Shown in pieces: positions 1 to 8,819 of a stretch of DNA of 64,000 nucleotides. Below the pieces are notes generated by a model. It searched no databases and was not told the DNA's origin. It was given only the letters and a program-made list of their open reading frames with translations. The position numbers and the translations under genes are program-made. Origin of the DNA: Candidatus Helarchaeota archaeon (GTDB lineage Archaea > Asgardarchaeota > Lokiarchaeia > Helarchaeales > RDOG01); assembly GCA_019058315.1 (NCBI GenBank), contig JAHPZH010000002.1, forward strand, positions 1,311,910-1,375,909, given 5' to 3'. Every line of letters begins with the position of its first letter. Position 1 is the stretch's first letter.

Positions 1-402
1 GCCTGCACCATCGCTACAAATCTGGGCTAACTGTTGATCATCGCTTTCTGTACAAATTGCCACTCCATCTGCCGTCCATTGAACATTTCCTGTTGAATTG
101 ATTTTCTGAGCGTAAATATCCCAATCACCATTCCTATAATCACGCCATGTGATAATCGCACCGCCTGCACCATCACTGCAAATCTGAGCTACTTGTTGGT
201 TGGCACTTGCATTGCTAATTATCGTTCCTTCAACATCCCACATTATATATTCGTCATTAATAGAAAGTGTTGAGGATTTGTGATCAGCCAAAGGTGGAAG
301 ATAATTTATTGTAGATAGAGATCCGACGAGAAAAATAGTTGAAATTACGAATATTTGTAATACAACGAGAAATATCAATTTTTTTTGGTACATTTTGATC
401 AT
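1..402 (-). CDS. Secreted repeat protein, N-terminal part only (runs off the window)
   Basis: This open frame is missing from the ORF track because it has no stop inside the window. Read on the minus strand it starts at ATG 402 or ATG 393, which are in frame. A hydrophobic stretch (LIFLVVLQIFVISTIFLVG) follows and looks like a signal peptide or anchor. After about 60 residues come repeats of the form QICSDGAGGAIITWRD...DIYAQKINSTG...W. The same repeats fill the 530-residue protein at 5158-6750, so the two are paralogs about 5 kb apart. A beta-propeller-like surface protein is my inference; the function is unknown. The C-terminus lies outside the window. Confidence 0.8.
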   Translation of the reverse strand, partial: MIKMYQKKLIFLVVLQIFVISTIFLVGSLSTINYLPPLADHKSSTLSINDEYIMWDVEGTIISNASANQQVAQICSDGAGGAIITWRDYRNGDWDIYAQKINSTGNVQWTADGVAICTESDDQQLAQICSDGAG

Positions 403-499
403 TTCATTTAACTTAATTAATATTCAAAAAAATAATACTATCCCAATTATTAGTTTTTATATATGAAAGAATTTTAAAATCATTTATTTATCTTTAACT

Positions 500-660
500 A
501 TAAGGGAAATAACATAGTTATTTGAGATGAAATAAGGGATGTAATAGAGTTATTTGAGACGAAATAAGGGATATAATATAGTTATTTGAGACATAATAAT
601 TTTAATAAAATTTTTACTATTTTCATAAAATAAGGGAAAGAATATAGTATTTGAGAAGAA
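500..660. repeat. Tandem 32-bp direct repeats in a 308-bp gene-free stretch
   Basis: The spacer 403-710 holds three contiguous 32-bp units at 500-531, 532-563 and 564-595, with the core ATAAGGGA...AGTTATTTGAGA. A fourth, 31-bp copy lies at 630-660 after a 34-bp gap. Two 12-bp copies of ATCTAACATTAA follow at 668-691, just before the Shine-Dalgarno motif of the next gene. The repeats sit between the divergent start of the truncated surface protein and the GIFT-domain gene, so a regulatory role is possible. They have no spacers and are not a CRISPR array. Confidence 0.85.
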
Positions 661-710
661 ATAAAATATCTAACATTAAATCTAACATTAAATAGTTAAG
701 GTAGGAAAAA

Positions 711-1775
711 GTGAGATCAAAAATTAAGGTTGCGTTCGATAGCAGCCACAAAGAAATTTTAAAAATAGGAAAAAAGGGAGAACATGAGTGGGAAACTTGG
801 ACTATGGCTGAAAATTTAATTCGTAATAAAGGATTTGAGATTATAATATTAGAAAAATCCCCTTTAAATTTTTCAGAACTCTCACAATATGATATTTTAG
901 TTATTGGAGCACCTCAAACTAAATTTTCAGAAGATGAAATTTTAAGCATTGTGGAATTTGTTAAAAAGGGTGGTTGCTTATTAGCTATCAATGAACAAGG
1001 GGGGGATCTCCGTAATAATACAAATTTGTCTGAAATAACAAAAAATTTCGGAATAGAATTTAATAATGATATGATACATGATAAAGTTCATAATATTAAG
1101 GGTTATGCATATGGTCCAGTTATATCCGATTTCGAGTACTGCTCTTCTCTAACCTTTAATATACGTGAATTCAATATTTTACTGGGATGTTCCCTAACCG
1201 TTTCAAATGAAGCATTAGTAGTTGCAAGGAGTAGCAAAGATTCCTTTATCAAAATCAGAACTCCCACTGGAAAATGGAAAAAGAAAGACGAGTCTTCATT
1301 ACCTGTTTTAGCTATATATCAATCATTAGGAGAAGAGGGTAGAGTTGTTACCATTGGAGATCCTCATGTATTCTCAGACGATGACGTTGGAATGCCATTA
1401 TACAATAATAAAGTATTACTAAATAATATCATAGATTGGCTTAGTGAGCCGCTACTGACTGCAGAAGAGAAATTTTCCATTCTATCAAATAAAATTAATA
1501 AAATTTCTGATGATTTAGTGAGGTTGAAGAAAAAATTAGGGATTATTGAAATAGGTGATCCTGTTTATAGATCAGGAACATATCTACCTGATGAAATAGT
1601 AGCACGCGTCGATAAAATAGAGAGTTTAATTAGAAGAACAGATAAAAAAATTGAAGAGGATGACATTAAATATCATAAATATAGAATTAGATTGCAAATT
1701 TGGACAATAATTTTAAGTTCATTATCTATAATAGTTGTTATATTAATTGCATTATTCGTAAGACCAGGTCTATAA
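711..1775 (+). CDS. GIFT-domain (IFT52 N-terminal-like) membrane-anchored protein
   Basis: The 354-residue protein starts with GTG, preceded by AAGGTAGG at good spacing. Residues 5 to about 245 look like a class I glutamine-amidotransferase-like fold of the GIFT type: an early VAFDSSHKE strand, DILVIGAPQTKFSEDEI, then a glycine-rich VKKGGCLLAINEQGGD turn and an FGIEFNNDMIHD segment. The order and spacing resemble the N-terminal GIFT domain of eukaryotic IFT52 (compare its GPREKFT, EGGE and NNDAV patterns from memory). A helical segment at about 255-325 follows, then one C-terminal transmembrane helix (about 331-350). No catalytic Cys nucleophile elbow is evident, so it probably binds rather than hydrolyses. 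DUF4350/GldG-like proteins are the main alternative. Confidence 0.6.
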   Translation: MRSKIKVAFDSSHKEILKIGKKGEHEWETWTMAENLIRNKGFEIIILEKSPLNFSELSQYDILVIGAPQTKFSEDEILSIVEFVKKGGCLLAINEQGGDLRNNTNLSEITKNFGIEFNNDMIHDKVHNIKGYAYGPVISDFEYCSSLTFNIREFNILLGCSLTVSNEALVVARSSKDSFIKIRTPTGKWKKKDESSLPVLAIYQSLGEEGRVVTIGDPHVFSDDDVGMPLYNNKVLLNNIIDWLSEPLLTAEEKFSILSNKINKISDDLVRLKKKLGIIEIGDPVYRSGTYLPDEIVARVDKIESLIRRTDKKIEEDDIKYHKYRIRLQIWTIILSSLSIIVVILIALFVRPGL

Positions 1776-1786
1776 CTATAATTTAT

Positions 1787-2611
1787 TTAATCAATACTAT
1801 ATTTCCAATTCATATGTTTCCCATTGTGACTTATTCCATACTCACCATTTTTTGTTAAAATAATTATTCCTGCAACACTTTGAGTTGTGTTTTTAAAATA
1901 ATCAATTGAACGATTAGCTGCTTCTTGAGCACTGTATCCTTGTTCAACTTGAAATATTGCATATCTTGCAAGAGTTGTTTTGATGATATCCTCGCCAATA
2001 CCAGTGCAAGAAGCTCCCCCAAACTGATTTGCGTATATACCTGCTCCAATCATCGGACAATCTCCAATACGGCCTGCTAAAGCTTTAAATAATCCTCCAG
2101 TAGATGTTCCAGTAGTAAGTTTTCCATTTTGATCTAAAACCACAGCTCCAACTGTATTTCCAATAAATTTATTAGTTGTTGATTGACCTTTAACATCTGA
2201 ATTTTTTTTTGAGATTTCAGGAATTTTATATTTTCTCCCAAACTCTCTGGCGTAATCTCCAATTAAACAAATACTATTTGTCGTATCTATTATTTTCCTC
2301 GCAATTGAAATTGGAAATTTAATATCAGAAACACCTGCCACCGCTCCACAGCGCAAATCCGAACTCATTATTCCAGCATCCATTCTTTGTCTACCATCAC
2401 TCTGTACGACAGATCCAATACCTGCATTAAAAAGACCAGAAGATTCCATGATGTTGATAATTTTCTCTACCACATCTAAAGCATCCTCCCCACCTCTTAA
2501 CATATTTAAACCAGTTTCTGAAATCTTTTCAATTAATTTTTGTCTAACTTTTTCTATATCTTTTTTAATTATTCGAGAACCGACTCCAGTATGAAGAATT
2601 AACGCTACCAT
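1787..2611 (-). CDS. Isoaspartyl peptidase / plant-type L-asparaginase (Ntn hydrolase)
   Basis: This 274-residue protein matches asparaginase-2 enzymes, which self-cleave and then hydrolyse isoaspartyl peptides or asparagine. Visible family features are the N-terminal LHTGVG segment, FNAGIGSVVQSDGR, the MDAGIM strand, and the autoprocessing site G-N-T-V-G-A-V with the nucleophilic Thr at about residue 153. Downstream are the substrate-pocket motifs STGG and the GxGEDIIKT segment. Length fits the family (about 270-310). The gene converges on the GIFT-domain gene with an 11-bp gap. The family is clear; the preferred substrate cannot be told from sequence. Confidence 0.9.
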   Translation of the reverse strand: MVALILHTGVGSRIIKKDIEKVRQKLIEKISETGLNMLRGGEDALDVVEKIINIMESSGLFNAGIGSVVQSDGRQRMDAGIMSSDLRCGAVAGVSDIKFPISIARKIIDTTNSICLIGDYAREFGRKYKIPEISKKNSDVKGQSTTNKFIGNTVGAVVLDQNGKLTTGTSTGGLFKALAGRIGDCPMIGAGIYANQFGGASCTGIGEDIIKTTLARYAIFQVEQGYSAQEAANRSIDYFKNTTQSVAGIIILTKNGEYGISHNGKHMNWKYSID

Positions 2612-2704
2612 TTTAAATCACCATGCAAAATAAACAAATTAATAAAACTAATCACGTTTGTAAATTTTTAAATTGTAATTATTTTAAAAAGATGGTTATT
2701 TTTT

Positions 2705-4138
2705 ATGAAAAATATTAAAGAAGTCTTAAAACCATTCTTTTATCCAAAAAATGTAGCGGTAATCGGAGCTTCAACTAAACCATTTAAATTTGGTAACTGG
2801 TTCTTAAAGGCACTTATTGGCTTCGGATATAAAGGAAAAATTTACCCCATAAATCCTCATGGAATTGATATATATGGTCTAAAAAGTTTTAAAAAATTGA
2901 ATGATGTTCCTGAACCAGTTGATCTAGTTTATATTACTGTACCTGCTAGCAAGACTCTAGACAGCTTCATTGAATGTGTTGAGGAGAAAATTAAAGCTGT
3001 GATAATTTTAACTGCAGGTTTTAAAGAAACTGGAGATCCAAATTCCATTAAAGTAGAAAACGAACTTTCCCGATTGGCACAGGAATCAGATACACGAATT
3101 ATAGGACCCAATTGTTTTGGAGTTTATTGCCCTGAAGGAGGTTTAACTTTACTTCCCGGAGAAGAATTCTCCAAAGAGACGGGAAGTGTTGCTTTACTCT
3201 CACAATCTGGTGGAGTGGCAGTAGAATTTACCAGATTAGCACATACTTATGGAATAAATTTTAGTAAAGTCGTAAGTTATGGAAATGCTTGTGATATTTC
3301 TGCTGCAGATCTTATTAATTATTTAGCAGATGATCCTCAAACCAAAATAATTGCTGGTTATTTTGAGGGGATGAAAAATGGGGGTGAATTTTTACAAAGT
3401 GTTAAAAAACTAAAAAAGCCTTTAATATTATGGAAGGGTGGTTTAACTGAAGCAGGAAGTAGAGCTTCTTTCTCTCATACTGGTTATCTAGCTAGTAAAC
3501 CTGGAATTTGGAATGGTATTTACAAACAATTTCCTAATGTTATCAGGTCAGATTCTCTACAAGAAATGTTCGATACATTAATTGCTATGCTAAAACTACC
3601 TTCTCCATCTGGAAGAAATTTAGGGATTATTGGTGGTGGGGGTGCAATTGGTGTAGCATTATCTGATATGGCAAATAGAATGAAGCTGAATGTTCCAAAA
3701 TTACCTCCGGAAGTCAAAACTGAGGTGAAAAAAAATTTACCATTAGATGGGTCTGTTGCTGCTAACCCTGTTGATTTAGGAAACCCAGTTTATAGAACTA
3801 CAACTTCATTTAAGAATATTTTACATATTTTGATTAATGATCCGACAATTAACATTATTGTTAATGACCAAATTTCTTCACATATTGAGAAAAGCGATTT
3901 ACGCTCTTTAAAACGTATTTTAAAGAAATCTAGGCAAGAAAAGAATTTTCCAATAATTGTAGTTTTAAGACAAGTTTCGCAAAGGAAAGATGAATTAGAC
4001 GAGGAAGAAAAACATAGAGATGCGAGAGATTCTTATCTATCCTATGATATTCCAGTTTATGATTCTTTCTTTAGAGCTATGAGAGCTATTAGAAATTATG
4101 TTCAATATTATGAAAAAAATAAGAACATTTCAAAATAA
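2705..4138 (+). CDS. Acyl-CoA synthetase (NDP-forming) alpha-subunit-type protein
   Basis: The 477-residue protein has the layout of the alpha subunit of ADP-forming acetyl/acyl-CoA synthetase, which makes ATP from acyl-CoA in archaeal fermentation. The N-terminal CoA-binding Rossmann domain begins FYPKNVAVIGAS and contains GKIYPINP. The two succinyl-CoA-ligase-like domains include GPNCFGVY and LLSQSGG. The phosphohistidine loop SHTGYLASK lies at about residue 257. No ATP-grasp beta subunit is fused or adjacent, so a partner encoded elsewhere is needed for full activity. No clear Shine-Dalgarno motif precedes the ATG. Acyl specificity is unknown. Confidence 0.88.
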   Translation: MKNIKEVLKPFFYPKNVAVIGASTKPFKFGNWFLKALIGFGYKGKIYPINPHGIDIYGLKSFKKLNDVPEPVDLVYITVPASKTLDSFIECVEEKIKAVIILTAGFKETGDPNSIKVENELSRLAQESDTRIIGPNCFGVYCPEGGLTLLPGEEFSKETGSVALLSQSGGVAVEFTRLAHTYGINFSKVVSYGNACDISAADLINYLADDPQTKIIAGYFEGMKNGGEFLQSVKKLKKPLILWKGGLTEAGSRASFSHTGYLASKPGIWNGIYKQFPNVIRSDSLQEMFDTLIAMLKLPSPSGRNLGIIGGGGAIGVALSDMANRMKLNVPKLPPEVKTEVKKNLPLDGSVAANPVDLGNPVYRTTTSFKNILHILINDPTINIIVNDQISSHIEKSDLRSLKRILKKSRQEKNFPIIVVLRQVSQRKDELDEEEKHRDARDSYLSYDIPVYDSFFRAMRAIRNYVQYYEKNKNISK

Positions 4139-4304
4139 TTTTAATTCATTTAATCAAAATATAAATATTATTTCCCTAATTGCGTTTTCTTCGTAAATTA
4201 TTTAATAGTTATATAATAAATATTCAAAAATCAACATAAATTTTATAAATATCTGAAAATTTAATTTGCTTATTATTGAATTAATAAAATATGGATCAAG
4301 AAAA

Positions 4305-5057
4305 ATGTCAGATGAGGAAACTAAATCCGATTCCGAGATTTCTAAAAAAGACATTCGTAATGTATTAATTTTTACTATAATTCTTGCGGGGTTAAATTTA
4401 TTATATTTCTTGTATATTGCGGTTGAGTTCACAGCTTTAGATTACGCAGTGATTTTAGGTATTGGAGTTCTTGCAGTTGCACCAGCTTACTTAGCCAATG
4501 CTGGTATGGCACTTGTAGGAGGTGGACGACCTATTGATGGAGGGCATTTATTTTTTGATGGCGAAAGAATATTTGGTAATGGAAAAACAATCAAAGGATT
4601 TCTTGGAGGATTTGCCATTGGAGCAATTGGAGGTTATTGGTTAGCTCTATTAAACCCAATAATAAGAGATTTTGCAGCTGCACAAATTCTACCACCTTTT
4701 CCTTGGGTTCAATCCCTAAAATTAGTCACTCCTGATGAGGTCTTTGCAGTTCTGGGCTACGACTTAATAACGAATTGGGATATTACTTATATTTTTAGAA
4801 TACAATTATTGGCAGTTGGAGCTCCATTAGGAGATCTTGCAGGATCATTTTTAAAAAGAAGATTCAAAGTCAAACGAGGAGGTCAATTCCCAATGTTAGA
4901 TCAAGTTGACTTTGTATTAGTCGCAATTGGCTTAGCATACCCACTATTTTGGCTCCGGCTGCACTATATACTTGTCTTAATTCTACTAACTCCACTAATT
5001 GCTTTGTTAGGAAACTGGGTTGCTTATAAAATAGGTAAAAAAACAGTACCGTGGTAA
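4305..5057 (+). CDS. carS: CDP-archaeol synthase
   Basis: CarS transfers CTP to unsaturated archaetidic acid (digeranylgeranylglyceryl phosphate) in the membrane during archaeal lipid synthesis. The signature GGGRPIDGGHLFFDGERIFGNGKT is followed by GFLGGF and, near the C-terminus, GAPLGDLAGSFLKRR and QFPMLDQVDFVL. There are about five hydrophobic helices. The track starts at TTG 4266, but ATG 4305 gives a 250-residue product beginning MSDEE, which looks like a natural hydrophilic N-terminus. Even so it is longer than the usual 170-180 residues, because of an extra acidic N-terminal tail and a longer mid-protein loop. It sits alone and is presumably monocistronic. Confidence 0.92.
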   Translation: MSDEETKSDSEISKKDIRNVLIFTIILAGLNLLYFLYIAVEFTALDYAVILGIGVLAVAPAYLANAGMALVGGGRPIDGGHLFFDGERIFGNGKTIKGFLGGFAIGAIGGYWLALLNPIIRDFAAAQILPPFPWVQSLKLVTPDEVFAVLGYDLITNWDITYIFRIQLLAVGAPLGDLAGSFLKRRFKVKRGGQFPMLDQVDFVLVAIGLAYPLFWLRLHYILVLILLTPLIALLGNWVAYKIGKKTVPW

Positions 5058-5157
5058 CTTTTATATTTTATAATTAATTTTGAGAATAAAACTCCAACCT
5101 AGATTAACAATTAAATAAATTGAAAATAATAAATTTCAAAAAAAAGAATAATTGTTG

Positions 5158-6750
5158 TTATTTTACCTCTTGTTTTTTAAGGATAACTAAAAGTACAAAT
5201 CCCCCTATTATAAAAATTACCATTACTACAATAGGTAGAGTCATATTTGTTGGCTTATCTAATTCTAAAAGAAGTAAAAATGATAAATCTAGACCACCGC
5301 CTCCCGAGGGTCTGTAGGTACCATTCACTATACCTTGCACATATATATCATCATTTGCATTTCCAGTTCTCTCATCATGCCATGCAATATATGCACCTCC
5401 AGTTATATTACTGCATATCACAGGGGTTTTTTGATCACCTCCGGCTGTACATACAGGAGCTCCACTTCTGGTCCAATTTATAGAACCATCTGATTTGATC
5501 CATTGAGCAAAAATATTTTCAGTTTGCGTCCAAACAACAAATGCACCACCACCATTATCGCTACAAAGATCAAAATTTTCTTCATATTTAGATGAGTTGC
5601 AAATCGCTGTACCGTTAGATGTCCATAAAACAGTTCCCGCAGAATTTATTCTCTGTGCATAAACATCGTTGGATGTTCCAGACCTGAAATCTCTCCATGC
5701 AATTATTGCACCATTAAAACCATCATGAATTACTTTTGGATAATATTGATTTCCTAATCCTATACATACACCCATTCCATTTGAACCCCACAGTTCTGTC
5801 CCAGCTGAATTTAACCGTTGTACATAAATATCATAAGCACCCGTTCTAGTGTCTTGCCACGTGATTAAAGCACCACCAGCCCCATCGGAAGAAATTCGAG
5901 GGTTGCCTACATTCCCAACCACGGCACAGACAGCTGATCCATTCTGAGCCCATTGTATATCTCCTGTAGAATTAATCCTCTGAGCATAAATGTCAAAATC
6001 AGTTGCTTGGCGTCTCCAAGCTACAATTGCACTATTAACTCCATCAAAACAAATTTGTGGGGAATATTCACTATCATTATGTATGGAGGCAACGGTTTCC
6101 GTTGGCCAAACTAAACCTCCAGTGGAATTTATTCTTTGTACAAATACATCATAATTAGAATTTCGATTATCACGCCATGTAACATATACACCACCAGATC
6201 CATCAGTACAAATTGCATAGTCATAACGACTTATTGTTTCTGGTGCTGCTGCTGTACCATTTGCTTGCCATTGAGCGTGCCCAGTTGAATTAATCCGTTG
6301 CACATAAGGAGTCTGAAATCCACTTCTTGAATCACGCCACAATATGATTGCACCACCTGCTCCATCACTAATAATTTGCTCAATATTTGCATTGTAATCT
6401 AAATTAAAAATAGTTACTCCATCAGTCGTCCAATATATCTGCCCACTTCCATTTATACGTTGAGCATAAATGGCATAACTCGGCCCTCCTCTACCGTCTT
6501 GCCAAGCGATAATTGCTCCACCCACCATATCTGAACATATCTTCGGAAAAAGTTGTTGATTTGCTTCCCCGCAAATTTTCAGACCATTTTTATTCAATAT
6601 TATATACGCACTAACATTTAATGGCATCTTTGAATCTGTATTAGCTTGAATCTGTAATATATTGAAATTCGGAGTAGAATTTAAAGCAATAGAACCGATT
6701 AAGAGAAAAATAGATAAAATTGTAGAGATTAAAATATATTTTTGTTTCAT
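5158..6750 (-). CDS. Secreted/anchored beta-repeat surface protein
   Basis: The 530-residue protein begins with a signal-type hydrophobic segment (YILISTILSIFLLIGSIAL). It then carries about eight repeats of 50-60 residues with the consensus CSDGAGGAIIxWxDxRxG...DIYVQRINSTGxxxW. A GGGG linker and a C-terminal membrane helix (LPIVVMVIFIIGGFVLLVIL) with a KK tail follow. Repeated NST sequons suggest glycosylation outside the cell. The repeat pattern suggests a beta-propeller, which is an inference. The closest relative in the window is the truncated protein at 1-402. No enzymatic motif is visible. Confidence 0.8.
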   Translation of the reverse strand: MKQKYILISTILSIFLLIGSIALNSTPNFNILQIQANTDSKMPLNVSAYIILNKNGLKICGEANQQLFPKICSDMVGGAIIAWQDGRGGPSYAIYAQRINGSGQIYWTTDGVTIFNLDYNANIEQIISDGAGGAIILWRDSRSGFQTPYVQRINSTGHAQWQANGTAAAPETISRYDYAICTDGSGGVYVTWRDNRNSNYDVFVQRINSTGGLVWPTETVASIHNDSEYSPQICFDGVNSAIVAWRRQATDFDIYAQRINSTGDIQWAQNGSAVCAVVGNVGNPRISSDGAGGALITWQDTRTGAYDIYVQRLNSAGTELWGSNGMGVCIGLGNQYYPKVIHDGFNGAIIAWRDFRSGTSNDVYAQRINSAGTVLWTSNGTAICNSSKYEENFDLCSDNGGGAFVVWTQTENIFAQWIKSDGSINWTRSGAPVCTAGGDQKTPVICSNITGGAYIAWHDERTGNANDDIYVQGIVNGTYRPSGGGGLDLSFLLLLELDKPTNMTLPIVVMVIFIIGGFVLLVILKKQEVK

Positions 6751-6833
6751 ATGATCAATTCCATTAATAATTATACTCTCTAACTCTAATTTGGATTGAA
6801 ATATTTATTATTAACAATATAATATAAATATTA

Positions 6834-7919
6834 TCATTTTTCAACCTTATTAAAAAAGGATGCTGTTCCCTCCTCAAATTTTTTTAAATATGTTAAATAA
6901 TTTGGGTCGTTAATTTTCTTTGCGACTGATTTCATAGCTTCAAATGCATCTGAATAAAATCCTATTTCACTATCTGCAAGATATACTGCATTCTCATAAC
7001 AAATTTGAGCATTTATTAGTTGATTTTTTTTCTCAAATTGTTTTCCTTCAGTCAGAAAAGTTTCCCAAGAGCCCCAAAAATTTATAGATCCATCTGCAGT
7101 TCCTTTTATTAAATCCCAAAATGGTTTTCCCTTATATGAAGTATCTTTACTGACCACCATTGCGGACACTTTTATAAAATCAGTAATTTGCTTCATATCA
7201 TGGGTAAATCTTCTATGAAAGACTTCATAAGCAGTTTCAACATCTATTCTTTCCACAGCATCGTCCTCAAAAATGATATCATCATCTGGAAGTTTATACA
7301 TTTGATATAATCCCTTATTGAAAAAAGAATATTTAAAAACAAAATCTTTCCATATATTAAGCTTGGGATTTTTTTCTTTTAACTCTAAAAATTCAATTAT
7401 ATAAGAATTTGGTTCAACATACTTATAATATTTCCCTGCTTCTTCTTTCCCAGGGTAAGTATTTTTTATATCGTCCCAATCCAAATTAGATAGTGTCTTT
7501 TCCATCCAATCATAAATTTTTTTATTTTCAAATCTCTTTAGGATTTTTAAAAATTCATCTTTATGCTCTAAAGTGTCAAAGAAACTTCCTTGTCCAATGC
7601 CTTCAACTAAATCATGAACTAAGTAAACAGGTAACCATCTTTTTATTGATGATGCTATTACTTCTATTTCGCTTTGTTCCTCGTTATATATTGCTATTGG
7701 ATATTCTTCAACCTTCATGTTGGGCAGAGGACATAGCACCAGAAAATCATGTCCCGTACTTCCAATTTCGTACATCGCCATGACACCAAAATTAGTGGCA
7801 AAATGATCCTTATTACAACAAACAAACTCATGATCCCAGGTCAAATCTAAACCAAAACCATCTAAATCTGGAATTAATTTACCATAATTTTTATCAAAAT
7901 TATCGAGATTATTACTCAT
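6834..7919 (-). CDS. Unknown 361-residue cytosolic protein
   Basis: I do not recognise this gene. It has no signal peptide or membrane helix. The first 120 residues (NFGVMAMYEIGSTGHDFLVLCP followed by an acidic strand pattern) vaguely recall SMI1/KNR4-type (SUKH) domains, but the similarity is too weak to claim. The last 90 residues (KQFEKKNQLINAQICYENAVYLAD...) look like a TPR-style helical hairpin. Trp and acidic residues are common. It lies between the surface repeat protein and the coiled-coil/GTPase locus on the same strand as both. Confidence 0.6.
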   Translation of the reverse strand: MSNNLDNFDKNYGKLIPDLDGFGLDLTWDHEFVCCNKDHFATNFGVMAMYEIGSTGHDFLVLCPLPNMKVEEYPIAIYNEEQSEIEVIASSIKRWLPVYLVHDLVEGIGQGSFFDTLEHKDEFLKILKRFENKKIYDWMEKTLSNLDWDDIKNTYPGKEEAGKYYKYVEPNSYIIEFLELKEKNPKLNIWKDFVFKYSFFNKGLYQMYKLPDDDIIFEDDAVERIDVETAYEVFHRRFTHDMKQITDFIKVSAMVVSKDTSYKGKPFWDLIKGTADGSINFWGSWETFLTEGKQFEKKNQLINAQICYENAVYLADSEIGFYSDAFEAMKSVAKKINDPNYLTYLKKFEEGTASFFNKVEK

Positions 7920-8029
7920 CTTAATTCTTCCAATAAACTAATTGATTTTAATAAATAATTACTTTTAATCTGATTACAATTAGAGAGTGTTAGATAATTA
8001 TTTCTATGAGTAATTTTATTCTTAATATC

Positions 8030-8800
8030 TTATTGGGTTTGAATTAATTGATGTAATTCTGGTAAAAATATGTCACTTTTTTGAGGTTCTGAAAGTTTTT
8101 CAGTTATAGAAGAAATCTTTCTTCCAGGAATGCTTATTTCCAGTGGAAAATCTTCTTTTCTTATTTCCCCTGAACAAATATATCCAAATTTAAATGTATT
8201 TTTAGCCAATTCTGGTATAATTTTCCAAATTTGATAAATATTTTTATCTTTAGTTTCCAAAGTTGTTTGTATTGATTTTGGCATCTTTTTAATAATTTTC
8301 AAATCTTTAGGAATTAATTCTTTAATAAAAAGTTCTGAAACCGATTTATAAAATTTTAAGTAAAAACTAACGATTTTTTCGTTTTTTTCTATATTAGGTT
8401 CAACAATCTTTACTATATCCACTATAGGTTTATTTTTATTCTTAGCTTTAACTGAAACTTTATTAAGTATGTAATAATTAGGTTCAATTTCGATTTTTGG
8501 CACTACAACCGGTTTGGGTATTGGTTTTATTTTGTTCTCTTTTCTTTTAACCTTTTTTACTTTTACAGGTTTAATTTTTTCGGGTTTTACCTTTTTTACT
8601 TTGATTTTAGTAGGTTTTATTTTAAATGTTTTTTTTAATCTCAAAGCTTTCCAAATTCGTTTATATGCAGCAAATGTAGATTTGGTAATGTAATGCTTAT
8701 TTGATTCGTTGAATTCTTTAGCATTCTTATAATCAAATGGATCTATCTTATCTATAACAAACCATCTTTTTTCATAATTTGATCTAGTCTTCCTATTCAT
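8030..8800 (-). CDS. Short protein with the shared C-terminal beta-sandwich module
   Basis: The 256-residue protein has three parts. Residues 1 to about 50 are a small aromatic/basic N-terminal segment. Residues 50 to about 105 form a very basic Lys/Pro/Val linker (KIKPTKIKVKKVKPEKIKP). From about 107 to the end comes a module also found at the C-termini of the 521-residue neighbour and of the giant membrane protein at 18921-24599. The three share VEPNI/L, EL/EIIP, QIWKI(I/V)P and FGYICSGE, and each ends in a FxPELH-like motif. The gene follows the 521-residue gene by 19 bp and is probably its operon partner. Function unknown; the basic linker could bind membrane or nucleic acid. Confidence 0.75.
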   Translation of the reverse strand: MNRKTRSNYEKRWFVIDKIDPFDYKNAKEFNESNKHYITKSTFAAYKRIWKALRLKKTFKIKPTKIKVKKVKPEKIKPVKVKKVKRKENKIKPIPKPVVVPKIEIEPNYYILNKVSVKAKNKNKPIVDIVKIVEPNIEKNEKIVSFYLKFYKSVSELFIKELIPKDLKIIKKMPKSIQTTLETKDKNIYQIWKIIPELAKNTFKFGYICSGEIRKEDFPLEISIPGRKISSITEKLSEPQKSDIFLPELHQLIQTQ

Positions 8801-8819
8801 GTCTTATATCCTGCAATAT

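Noticed and set aside
500-660. Possible CRISPR array
   Set aside because: The 32-bp units are contiguous with no unique spacers between them, and no cas genes are near.
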